From Rhodospirillaceae bacterium (GTDB lineage: Bacteria > Pseudomonadota > Alphaproteobacteria > Rhodospirillales > Rhodospirillaceae): DNA of 54,105 nt. The translations under genes were made by a program, and so were the position numbers. The notes beneath the pieces are model-generated. The model saw only the letters and a list, made by a program, of their open reading frames with translations. It ran no database searches and was not told the origin of the DNA. Shown here in pieces: positions 8,233-16,335 of the stretch. Position 1 is the first letter of the stretch. Every line of letters begins with the position of its first letter. Where the stretch lies: assembly GCA_009693785.1 (NCBI GenBank), contig SHWP01000018.1:1-54105 (forward strand). The letters are read 5' to 3'.

Positions 8233-9364
8233 GTCCGTGCGCCTTGAGGTACGTCTCCGTGCGTAGAATCGCATTGTCGCGGATGTTTTTGAAAAACAGA
8301 TCGATGTCGTGAAAGTGCAGGTTCTTGCCAGGCAGGACCAGCAAATTGAAATCGTCTGTGGTTGGTATGTCGGCGTACAACATGCCGCCTTCGCAGGTCG
8401 CCCCAATCACGCCCGGCTTTAGTGCAGGCAAGGGCCCAGCCGCAGCAACACCCGGCAGTGACCCGGCGTTTCGGGCCGCAGGCGCATCCGGTTGATCAAG
8501 CGCGAACGTAAGGGGGTTGATGCATAGCGTGTCAGACCCTTCGCGCGTTTTAAATCGGGCTTCGTAACGCGCGGCATTGCGCTCAGAGGCGGATTTGCCA
8601 TCGCCGCCACGCCCGAAGGTATTCCAACTCACGACACATCCCGTATCGTCGGGCTTCGCACACGCCGTAATAGTTTTGTACTGACGGCCAAAGATGCCCA
8701 CGGGAAAACCAATCCCAATGGCGTAAGCCGCAACCATTTGCGGGCGGATGGGCGAAGCGTCGATCACATCTTCCAGCAACTGCATGATGAAGAAGGTGCC
8801 TTGGCTGTGGCCCGCCAGAATGAAGGGCCGTCCGTCGTTGTAATGGGCCATGTAATATTGAAAGGCGGTTTTCACGTCCTCATAGCCAACGGCGCGCGCC
8901 TTATCGCCGCTGTTATCTGTCGCATACATGGCGGCTGAGGCTGCTTGACGGTAGCGTGGGGCGTAGATCCGGCAGCAGCCATTGAACGCAGCCGCCTGGC
9001 GCGCAATGACGCTGATGTCGGTCCAAGTGTTGGTCTCGGCGTCGGCTATATCTTGGTTCCAATTCTCGCGGCCGCGATAGGTCGTGGGGTGGATGTAAAA
9101 CACATCGACTGCAGCTTCGTTTTGCCGGTCGCCGATGGCTTCACCCGCCGGCACCAGGTCCGCGGCATCGGGATGCTCTGCGCCTGGCAATGCCGCCCAG
9201 GCCATAGGGTCGGCATAGTTGGGCGCGGGCGGGCGTTGGTAGGCATCGAAGGGTTTGTCGAGGGGGCGCATGGCTGTCAGCATGGCAATGCGCGGATAAA
9301 GCCAATAGGCCCCGGCGAGAATGACGATTACCCCCGCGACCATCACCATCATTAAACGGCTCAT
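8219..9364 (-). CDS. DUF3089 lipase-like protein, membrane-anchored
   Basis: A 381-residue protein with an N-terminal hydrophobic segment (about 5-25) that would anchor or export it. It contains the DUF3089 signatures VDVFYIHPTTY, the ENWNQDIADAE region and FILAGHSQGT, a canonical G-x-S-x-G nucleophile elbow. DUF3089 proteins are alpha/beta hydrolases of lipase/esterase type. A late HFHDIDLFF stretch may hold the catalytic His. Its 3' end overlaps the start of the helical exported protein by 14 bases. The upstream intergenic space, shared with a divergent serine hydrolase, contains the first copy of the 169-bp palindromic element. Confidence 0.85.
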   Translation of the reverse strand: MSRLMMVMVAGVIVILAGAYWLYPRIAMLTAMRPLDKPFDAYQRPPAPNYADPMAWAALPGAEHPDAADLVPAGEAIGDRQNEAAVDVFYIHPTTYRGRENWNQDIADAETNTWTDISVIARQAAAFNGCCRIYAPRYRQAASAAMYATDNSGDKARAVGYEDVKTAFQYYMAHYNDGRPFILAGHSQGTFFIMQLLEDVIDASPIRPQMVAAYAIGIGFPVGIFGRQYKTITACAKPDDTGCVVSWNTFGRGGDGKSASERNAARYEARFKTREGSDTLCINPLTFALDQPDAPAARNAGSLPGVAAAGPLPALKPGVIGATCEGGMLYADIPTTDDFNLLVLPGKNLHFHDIDLFFKNIRDNAILRTETYLKAHGHAAN

Positions 9365-9424
9365 GTCTCATCCCGCCCGTGTTCTTGATCTCAGGGTGAG
9401 CATGATCAATTGGCGCGGCTGTTC

Positions 9425-9593
9425 CTAGTGGTCCGATTCTAACATTCGCATCCCATTTCGGATTGCGACCTTGCGAATGTTAGAATCATAAGGACCGCTC
9501 GCAAATATTGGGTTTTAGTGGAGCTTTGGATTTGACATTCGCTTCTCAGTTTCGCCGCGAATTGGGTAGCGAATGTCAAATCCGCTCCACTAG
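9425..9593. repeat. CTAG-bounded 169-bp double-palindrome element, copy 1
   Basis: The element starts and ends with CTAG and holds two adjacent stem-loops. Stem 1 pairs 9435-9450 with 9472-9487 (16 bp, perfect), plus an outer GGTCC/GGACC (9430-9434, 9492-9496). Stem 2 pairs 9528-9543 with 9568-9583 (16 bp, perfect), plus an outer TAGTGGAGC/GCTCCACTA. The two stems resemble each other (GATTCTAACATTCGC versus GATTTGACATTCGC), so the unit is like a duplicated palindrome. A second copy of identical length is at 23222-23390. It behaves like a small non-autonomous mobile repeat. A short frame read on the minus strand across it is not a credible gene. Confidence 0.9.
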
Positions 9594-9637
9594 GGCGTGG
9601 GCGTGTGATAGGAGGGCAAGATCGGGATGGGACTGAC

Positions 9638-10816
9638 ATGACCTGGCAGCGCAAGGCGGTTGTTTGGCTTGGGGCGGCTATGGTTCTGGCCGCTGGATAC
9701 CTAGCCTACGATTGGCGGTTTTGGGTGCGCCATTTTCAAAGCCCCGGCGACGATCGCATTATTTTCGACTTTGATTGGTACGAACCCAAGGCCCGCATCG
9801 GTGAGGGGCCGGGCCGGGATATCCCCGTGGCGCCCGAGGCGGAACGCAGCATCGCCCAGGCCGCGCTCGATCAGGTCGTGGCTTATGCCCGCAGTCTCGA
9901 CTCTTATGCATTTATTATCGCGCACAACGGTAAAATTCAGGCCGAGTACTATAAAGAGGGCTTCGGCCTGGACTCGATGTTCGATACCCAGTCGATGCAC
10001 AAGGGTTTGCTCAGCATTGCGTTCGGTGTCGCGGTGGATAAGGGTTTTATCACCAGTATCGATACGCCCGCCGTGAAATATTTGCCGGAATGGCAGAACG
10101 ATGAGCGCCGCGCCATCACCATCCGGCAGTTGTTGGCCAATACCAGCGGTTTGGCCGACCCGGGATTTGCAGAAACACCCTGGTCGCCAGGGTATCGCTT
10201 GTTTGTCGGCACCGAGATTGACCGCATGGTCTTAGGCGTGCCCTTGGCCGATCCGCCCGGCACAAAATATCTGTTCAATCATGTGAACAGCCAAATTCTT
10301 CATGCGGTGCTCACGCGTGCCACTGGCATGACCTATGCCGATTTCCTGAAGAAATATTTTTGGGAACCTTTGGGTAACGGTGCTGCTCAACTGCGGTTGG
10401 ATGAGCCCGGCGGTAATGCGCGCACCGTATGCTGTTTCCAAACCACGCCCCGTTCGTGGTTGCGCATCGCGCAAATGGTGATTGATGGCGGCAAGGTTGG
10501 CGATGTGCAGGTGTTATCGCAAGCCTGGATTCAAAACATGACCACGGGCACGGCGCTGAACCCGAAATTTGGATTTCACATGCATTTGGCCCGGCCCGAT
10601 CCACCGCAGCGTGCGAATGTTTCCGACCGCGTGCAACCCACCAAGGCCTCCGAGCCCTTCGCCGACGATGACGTGCGCTACCTCGAAGGGCGCGGCGGCC
10701 AGCGCACGTTGTGGATAGGGTCAAAGAACTTGGCCGTCATCCGCGTCGGCAAAATCAATTTTGCCTGGGATGACGCCAAGGTGATCAACCCGCTGATTGC
10801 AGGCATCAAGAACTAA
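9638..10816 (+). CDS. Serine hydrolase, beta-lactamase/class C fold, membrane-anchored
   Basis: A 392-residue protein with an N-terminal transmembrane segment (about 7-23), then a class C beta-lactamase-like domain. The SxxK motif is S119-M-H-K122 (TQSMHKG), a region resembling the second motif reads YLFNHVNSQ, and GRGGQRTLWI matches the third, substrate-side strand. Such proteins include esterases (EstB type), D-aminopeptidases and PBP-like hydrolases, and most are not true beta-lactamases. It probably acts on the periplasmic face. I chose ATG 9638 because it puts the membrane segment at the N-terminus; a GTG at 9605 is possible. The palindromic element ends 45 bases before the start. Its stop overlaps the convergent MFS gene's stop by four bases. 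Confidence 0.88.
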   Translation: MTWQRKAVVWLGAAMVLAAGYLAYDWRFWVRHFQSPGDDRIIFDFDWYEPKARIGEGPGRDIPVAPEAERSIAQAALDQVVAYARSLDSYAFIIAHNGKIQAEYYKEGFGLDSMFDTQSMHKGLLSIAFGVAVDKGFITSIDTPAVKYLPEWQNDERRAITIRQLLANTSGLADPGFAETPWSPGYRLFVGTEIDRMVLGVPLADPPGTKYLFNHVNSQILHAVLTRATGMTYADFLKKYFWEPLGNGAAQLRLDEPGGNARTVCCFQTTPRSWLRIAQMVIDGGKVGDVQVLSQAWIQNMTTGTALNPKFGFHMHLARPDPPQRANVSDRVQPTKASEPFADDDVRYLEGRGGQRTLWIGSKNLAVIRVGKINFAWDDAKVINPLIAGIKN

Positions 10817-12036
10817 GCTGCTTTAGCGATGCCCGCGGCCGAGGCGCCTGCTTGGGGTGGTTCTTTTCCGCGCACAATCAAGATCAACGCGATCGTCACG
10901 GCCATCGCCAGCACACCGTAGTAGAACGGATAGTGCAGGTTGGCTTGCAACAGCGAGCCGGAGAACAGCGGCCCAGCACCGCGCGCCAGGCTACCCCAAG
11001 ACGCATAAAAGCCCATCACCATGCCGCGTTCCGTATCGGCGGCTTGCTTTGACACAAGGCTGGTGATGTTGGGGTTGAATAAAGCCAGCCCAATCGGCAG
11101 CAACGCTTGGGCGATGTAAAGCTGTACCAAGTTGTCGCAATAGGCCACGGTCAGCAACCCCGCCCCATAAATCACGCAAGCAATCATCACGGTTGGTAAG
11201 TCGCCCAGGCGTTTAAAAAACGCCGACCCCGCTTTGGATTGAACCACCACCAATTGCATGGTCACCATCACCACAGCGGCAAACGACAGCGCCTTACCTA
11301 CATCGCGTGGGCCGAAGTCCATGGCCGCCGCTCCCCACAGCGGGAAGGTGGACTCAAACACGCTGCCGCCGGTGCCAAAGGCCAGCGCTGCGATGAAGAG
11401 CAGCAGCAAGCCACTGCGAGCACGGATTTTGCCAAACTGCTGCCAGCGCGAAACGTGCGGTTTGTTTTTCAGCTTCTCGCGGATTTCAGGCTTGAGTGAT
11501 TCCGGCAGGAAGAAAACAGTGCCCATCAACGCGCAGAAATTCATGGCGGCACAAAATAGGGCCACCAACATGAAGTCCGCAGTCGCTTTATCACCCCCGG
11601 CCAGCAGTCCGCCCACCATGGGGCCGATGATGAAGCCCAACGATAACGCGCCGCCCACCAAGGCCATGCCCTTGCCGCGATTTTCGTTGGTGGTGATGTC
11701 AGTGATGTAGGCGTAGGCCGCGCCAATGTTGCCCGCACAAATGCCGCCGATAAAGCGCGACAGAACAAGCATCCAAATATTATCAGCAAATGCCAGCGCG
11801 ATGTAAGCAGCCACAGCACCCACTTGACTGATCATCAATATCGGCCGCCGCCCGCGTTGGTCGCTCATGCGGCCCCACAGGGGCGCGGCAATAAACGATG
11901 ATATGGGGTAGATCGCCAAAATCAGCGTCACCATGCCAGGTTCGATACCCAGTCGTGTGGCGATAAAGGGGAATATCGGGTTCATGACCCCAATGCCCAT
12001 GAGGTCGAGCAAGATGACGAAAAACAGTATTTTCAT
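10813..12036 (-). CDS. MFS transporter, multidrug/tetracycline-efflux type
   Basis: About 407 residues with 12 predicted hydrophobic segments. MFS motif A (GRMSDQRGRRP) follows TM2, and an AAYAYITDITTNENRGKG motif, typical of the TetA-like DHA1 family, follows TM4. ATG 12036 starts directly with the hydrophobic first helix; ATG 12048 or 12063 would add a few residues. DHA1 members export drugs or metabolites with proton antiport. It is convergent with the serine hydrolase and divergent from the racemase-like gene, so it is probably its own transcription unit. The substrate is unknown. Confidence 0.9.
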   Translation of the reverse strand: MKILFFVILLDLMGIGVMNPIFPFIATRLGIEPGMVTLILAIYPISSFIAAPLWGRMSDQRGRRPILMISQVGAVAAYIALAFADNIWMLVLSRFIGGICAGNIGAAYAYITDITTNENRGKGMALVGGALSLGFIIGPMVGGLLAGGDKATADFMLVALFCAAMNFCALMGTVFFLPESLKPEIREKLKNKPHVSRWQQFGKIRARSGLLLLFIAALAFGTGGSVFESTFPLWGAAAMDFGPRDVGKALSFAAVVMVTMQLVVVQSKAGSAFFKRLGDLPTVMIACVIYGAGLLTVAYCDNLVQLYIAQALLPIGLALFNPNITSLVSKQAADTERGMVMGFYASWGSLARGAGPLFSGSLLQANLHYPFYYGVLAMAVTIALILIVRGKEPPQAGASAAGIAKAA

Positions 12037-12184
12037 GATGGCCCCCATGTGCCGTAAGCCCAAACCCCCAGGCCCGGCACCCGCACTGTAAGCGGCCTGC
12101 TGTGCAAACGCCTAGAGGCCTTCGCTATTGACCGAGCGGCGGACGTCAATTGAGATACCATCCGGCAAGCATGGGAAGGTCACG

Positions 12185-12940
12185 ATGTCCAAGCGCGATT
12201 ATGGAACAAAAGGCCGCGTCGGAGTTGCGACGCCGCAGGCTAACCCCACAGTGGAACCCGAAATCAGCGCCTGCATACCCCCTCGCGTGTCACTGTACGC
12301 GACACGCCTGACAAGTTCATGCCCCGACCCCAAGCTGAGATTTCTGGAATACTTCGACCAACTCGATCAAACGCTGCAATCTTACGATACACTCAAACTT
12401 GACGCTTTGGCCTTCGCATGTACGGCGGCGTCATATCTCGTGGGACATGAGCGCGAAGATCGTGAAATTGCGGCAATCGCCAAAAAACGCGGTTACCCCA
12501 TTATCACCGGCGGCAAGGCCATAATCGCGGCGCTCAGGGCACTTGGAGCGAAAAAAGTCGCGATCGGCGCGCCCTATCCGCAATGGGTATTGGATGTTTG
12601 CAAAACCTATTACGAGCAGGCGGGATTTGACGTCGTTTCAATGCTGCAAATTCAAATTGCCTCGAGCGATACCCGCGCCATCTTTGATCTTTCAGGGGAT
12701 GACGCGATCACGGCCATCAAGAGCCTAGATGTGCACGGGGCTGATGCCGTGTTGTTTACCGGAAGCGGAATGCCTAGTTTTCGCGCAATCCTGGAAACCG
12801 AACGAATAACCAGGTTGCCGACATTATCGACCAATCTGTGTTTAGGCTGGGCGCTATGCAGCGCCATTGGCCAGGCGAATTGGGCTCCCGGCCCCCATAA
12901 ACTGCTCAATGGCTGGCAAGATCGGTTCTCGTCTTTGTGA
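12185..12940 (+). CDS. Asp/Glu racemase superfamily protein, maleate isomerase/arylmalonate decarboxylase type
   Basis: About 251 residues. GRVGVATPQANPTVEPE is the N-terminal signature of the maleate isomerase/arylmalonate decarboxylase group. The first catalytic Cys is present (C79 in AFACTAASY). The second site, aligned by its MPS tail, reads TGSGMPS (192-198), so the usual Cys is replaced by Gly or Ser. Two-Cys members are racemases or isomerases and a one-Cys member is a decarboxylase, so a cofactor-free decarboxylase of a malonate-type acid is plausible (inference). ATG 12185 has a GGGAAGG ribosome site; a TTG at 12128 is less likely. It leads a run of same-strand catabolic genes. Confidence 0.82.
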   Translation: MSKRDYGTKGRVGVATPQANPTVEPEISACIPPRVSLYATRLTSSCPDPKLRFLEYFDQLDQTLQSYDTLKLDALAFACTAASYLVGHEREDREIAAIAKKRGYPIITGGKAIIAALRALGAKKVAIGAPYPQWVLDVCKTYYEQAGFDVVSMLQIQIASSDTRAIFDLSGDDAITAIKSLDVHGADAVLFTGSGMPSFRAILETERITRLPTLSTNLCLGWALCSAIGQANWAPGPHKLLNGWQDRFSSL

Positions 12941-13002
12941 GGACGTGGTGAAGCAGATTTGGTCAATACAACTGTCAAAAATATGAAAGCAGCTAATTGA
13001 GC

Positions 13003-14241
13003 ATGGCACTCTCACAGAACCCCTCACTCGACGAGTTGGTCAACGCTGCGCGCAACCTTACCCCGCTGTTGAAAGCCCAGGCGCAAGAGGCCGAAGACAA
13101 ACGCGACTTGCCCAAGGCCACGGTCGAGGCATTGAAAAAAGCCGGGCTGCACAAAATTTATATGCCGCGCCGGTATGGCGGTTATGAGATGGATTGGGGC
13201 GCGCACTACGCGGTGTCGCGCGAGGTGGCGCAGGCTTGTGGGTCCACGGGCTGGATGGTGTCCTTAGTGTTCTCGCACATCACGTGGGCCAGCCGTTTTC
13301 CGGCAGCCGCGCAGGAAGAATTTTTTGGAGCCGCTAAGGAGCCCATTCTTGGCACCGGTTCAGCGGGCGGCGGCATGCTCACCCCCGCCAATGGCGGATT
13401 TACCCTCAATGGCCGCTGGGGTTTTGTCTCGGGCATCAATCACGCCGCTGGCGCCATGGTCGTGGCTAAGACCGAGGCCGATAAATTGTTCTCGCACTTC
13501 GTGCTGCTGATGCCAGGCGAATACACGGTCGAGAACAATTGGGACGCCGAAGGCCTGCGCGGTACGGGCAGTCACCATATTAAAGTCACCAATCAATTCG
13601 TGCCGGCCCACCGTGCCGCCGCGCGCGATGAACTGCTGGACCTGAACCCGCCGGGCTCGAAGCTGCATGGCAGCTACATATATAAGGTCCGTCCCGCGCT
13701 CTATCAGAAAAGCTGGTTTGCAGGGCCCTTGCTTGGCACTGCATTGGGCGCGTTGAAAGAATACTGCGCCCAAACCAAAGCGCGTGTGGGCCAATTGTTC
13801 GGCGAGGGCATCGCCGACCAAGTACCCGTCCAAGTGCGCTTGGGCGAGTCCATGGCAGAGTTAGATACCGCTACGCTGGTGTTCGACGACTACTGCCGCT
13901 TTCTGCATATGAAAGGAGCTGCTGGCGAGGATATCGTAGGCGATGACATTTTGCGTTCGCGCCGTATGGTCACGCATGCCTCGCAACTGTGCTTGTCGGC
14001 CGTCGACCGGCTCTCAGCCATGATGGGTGTGACAGCGCAAACAGGCCGCAACCCCGTGCAGCGGCTCTATCGCGATTGCCGCACCGTCTCCACCCACATC
14101 GAACTCAATTGGGATCATTCCATGGCCCCCACGGGAAAATACCTCTTGGGCCTCAAGACCGGCGATCCCATGGTCGATGCGCCCGCCGAGGGCCCGCTCA
14201 AGGGTGCCGCGACACGTGCGATTTTGGGCACGCAGGTTTAA
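13003..14241 (+). CDS. Flavin-dependent monooxygenase, acyl-CoA dehydrogenase fold (group D)
   Basis: A 412-residue protein with the acyl-CoA dehydrogenase fold, closest in style to two-component hydroxylases such as HpaB2/HsaA: KAGLHKIYMPRRYGGYEMDW, CGSTGWMVSL, a middle beta domain (GRWGFVSGINHA) and a C-terminal helical domain with NPVQRLYRDCRT and the final HIELNWD block. These enzymes use reduced FMN or FAD to hydroxylate aromatic or polycyclic substrates and need a separate flavin reductase; none is seen here. A second copy lies at 28060. The next gene begins 11 bases downstream, suggesting an operon with the aldo/keto reductase. Confidence 0.87.
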   Translation: MALSQNPSLDELVNAARNLTPLLKAQAQEAEDKRDLPKATVEALKKAGLHKIYMPRRYGGYEMDWGAHYAVSREVAQACGSTGWMVSLVFSHITWASRFPAAAQEEFFGAAKEPILGTGSAGGGMLTPANGGFTLNGRWGFVSGINHAAGAMVVAKTEADKLFSHFVLLMPGEYTVENNWDAEGLRGTGSHHIKVTNQFVPAHRAAARDELLDLNPPGSKLHGSYIYKVRPALYQKSWFAGPLLGTALGALKEYCAQTKARVGQLFGEGIADQVPVQVRLGESMAELDTATLVFDDYCRFLHMKGAAGEDIVGDDILRSRRMVTHASQLCLSAVDRLSAMMGVTAQTGRNPVQRLYRDCRTVSTHIELNWDHSMAPTGKYLLGLKTGDPMVDAPAEGPLKGAATRAILGTQV

Positions 14242-14252
14242 AAGCCGCGCCG

Positions 14253-15278
14253 ATGAAAACCATCTCGTTGGGTTCGACTGGGCTATCAGTCTCGGCGGTA
14301 TGCCTCGGCTGCATGAGCTTTGGCAGCGATCAATGGCGTTCGTGGGTTTTGAACGAACCCGAAAGCATGCACCTGCTGGGCCGCGCGCTTGATGGGGGCA
14401 TCAATTTCTTCGACACAGCCAATGTGTATTCCGGCGGCATGAGCGAGAGGACATTGGGTAAATTCCTGAAAGGTGCCGTGGCGCGCGACAAAGTGGTGGT
14501 CTCAACCAAGGCGTTTTATGAAACCGCCGACCGACCGGACCGCACGGGTCTGGGCCACGAGAACGTGATCGGCTCGCTCGAGTCCTCGCTCAAACGGCTG
14601 GGCATGGACTATGTCGACATCTACCAAGTCCATCGCTGGGACGATCACACGCCCATTGATGAAACCATGCAAGCTTTGGCTGATGTGGTGAAATCGGGCA
14701 AGGCGCGCTTCGCAGGCGCCTCGAATATGCGCACCTGGCACTTGGCCACGGCGCAACTAGCCGCGCAACGCATCGGCTTTCGCGGCTTTGCCAGCATGCA
14801 ACACCATTACAATTTGCTCTACCGCGAGGACGAGCGCGACCTGATTCCCTTTTGCCATGATCAAGGCGTTGGCTTGATGTGCTGGAGCCCCATGGCGCGT
14901 GGGCGGCTTGCGCGTGGGCCTACAAACACCTCGACGGCGCGCGCGGCGATCGACGACGTGGCCGACACGCTTTATGGAACCGCGCACGACCCGATTCTTA
15001 ATGATCTGGCGGCGGTTGCCTCTGGCCGGGGCTTATCGCCCGCGCAAATCTCGCTGGCCTGGATCATGAGCAAAGGTATCGTACCCGTCGTGGGCATAAC
15101 CAAAGACCGCCATATCGACGATGCCCTGGCGGCAGCAAAACTTGCTCTACCGGCCCACGACATCAAGCAATTAGAGCAATCCTATACTCCGCGTGCTTTA
15201 TCGGAATTACCCTGGAACGCTAAGAATCAGACCAATCCAACAGACCTCGCCGCCAAGCTCGCCACACCAAGCCCATAG
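14253..15278 (+). CDS. Aldo/keto reductase
   Basis: A 341-residue (beta/alpha)8 NADPH reductase. The catalytic tetrad is visible: D54 and Y59 in FFDTANVYSGG, K86 in VVVSTKAF, H127 in IYQVHRWD. The C-terminal PVVGITKDRHIDD is the NADP phosphate-binding region. The start ATG 14253 is 11 bases after the monooxygenase stop, so the two are cotranscribed. It would reduce a carbonyl compound or reoxidise an alcohol in the same pathway; the substrate cannot be named. Confidence 0.9.
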   Translation: MKTISLGSTGLSVSAVCLGCMSFGSDQWRSWVLNEPESMHLLGRALDGGINFFDTANVYSGGMSERTLGKFLKGAVARDKVVVSTKAFYETADRPDRTGLGHENVIGSLESSLKRLGMDYVDIYQVHRWDDHTPIDETMQALADVVKSGKARFAGASNMRTWHLATAQLAAQRIGFRGFASMQHHYNLLYREDERDLIPFCHDQGVGLMCWSPMARGRLARGPTNTSTARAAIDDVADTLYGTAHDPILNDLAAVASGRGLSPAQISLAWIMSKGIVPVVGITKDRHIDDALAAAKLALPAHDIKQLEQSYTPRALSELPWNAKNQTNPTDLAAKLATPSP

Positions 15279-15368
15279 GCGACCGATACCCGGTCATGCC
15301 AGGGTAGGGGGTTGATCCTCCGGCCTCGGCGCGGTGATATCCACGCACATTCTTCAAGGAGCTACCCA

Positions 15369-16325
15369 ATGCCCGATACCGCAGCCCCCCAAGCCAAAGT
15401 CTCAACCATGCAGCCCTTCGCCCCTGGCGATGTATTGGTGGGCGCCACGGATTTGAATGTCCCCACCGACGACCATGCCGGTGATGGGCGCATCTTCCAG
15501 TTCGACAAGAACCTGCAGCTCAAGGGTGTGCTTTATACCCAAGGCACGACGCATTTGGTGAAGGGGCTAAACTTCGGGCCCGACGGGTTGCTGTGGGCGT
15601 TTGATTCAGCCGAGCACGCCATCATTTGGGTCGATCCGAAAACCGGCAAGCAGGTGAGCCCCGGCTACAAATTCCCCCCGCGCCCTTGGTCGTCGGGGAT
15701 TTGGGACAAAGCGGGGAATACGTACCTCTACGAACACTTGAACGGCACGGCTGACAAAGTGCCCGAAAAATACCGCCAAATGACCAGATTCGTTCCGGGG
15801 ACGGATCAAGTTGGCTTTGGCCGGGTGCATAAATTCAGCCGCGACGGCAAGCTGATCAAGGAGTTCGCGACGGAAACCTCCACCAGCTTTGCGGGCTACC
15901 TGGGCGTGACCAGCTGCGTGCTGCACCCAAGCGAGCAGTACCTGATCTACACCACCGAAACATCCAAGCGCATCATGCGCTATGACAATGTCAATGATAA
16001 ACAGATGCCCGATCTGATGGTGCTGCCTGCCGAACAGCGCGAATTCGTGTTCTGCCTCGGCCTGTGCGCCGACGGCACCATTCTGGCCACGCGTGGCGCA
16101 AAGTTCGAGCACATCGACGACGCGGGCAAGGTGCTTCGTACCTATCCTCTCGAAGGGCCGGGCTGGGCGACGATCAAGGAGTCTAATGACCATAAGCACA
16201 TTTGGGTCACCAGCTTCTTCAACGGCACGGTCCTGAAATTCGAAAAGGATTCAGGCAAGGTCGTTGGCACATGCAGCGTGCCAGCCCAGCGCGCGCTGGC
16301 CGGGATTGCGGAATACGCAGGCTGA
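15369..16325 (+). CDS. SMP-30/gluconolactonase-like beta-propeller protein
   Basis: About 318 residues without a signal peptide. Repeating strands with the pattern GDGRIFQFDKN, KGLNFGPDGLLWAFDS, GFGRVHKFSRDGK, YLGVTSCVLHPSEQYL and HIWVTSFFNGTVLKFE are typical of a six-bladed propeller of the SMP-30/gluconolactonase/NHL type. Members hydrolyse lactones or act as sugar-binding scaffolds. A strong AAGGAGC site lies seven bases before ATG 15369. The family call comes from repeat pattern only; metal ligands were not individually identified. It converges with the MFS gene whose stop is 10 bases away. Confidence 0.7.
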   Translation: MPDTAAPQAKVSTMQPFAPGDVLVGATDLNVPTDDHAGDGRIFQFDKNLQLKGVLYTQGTTHLVKGLNFGPDGLLWAFDSAEHAIIWVDPKTGKQVSPGYKFPPRPWSSGIWDKAGNTYLYEHLNGTADKVPEKYRQMTRFVPGTDQVGFGRVHKFSRDGKLIKEFATETSTSFAGYLGVTSCVLHPSEQYLIYTTETSKRIMRYDNVNDKQMPDLMVLPAEQREFVFCLGLCADGTILATRGAKFEHIDDAGKVLRTYPLEGPGWATIKESNDHKHIWVTSFFNGTVLKFEKDSGKVVGTCSVPAQRALAGIAEYAG

Positions 16326-16335
16326 GGGTTCGGTC

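Noticed and set aside
9439..9654. Short minus-strand frame across the palindromic element
   Set aside because: It is formed by the repeat itself; a similar frame reads across copy 2 and would only be a by-product of the element.
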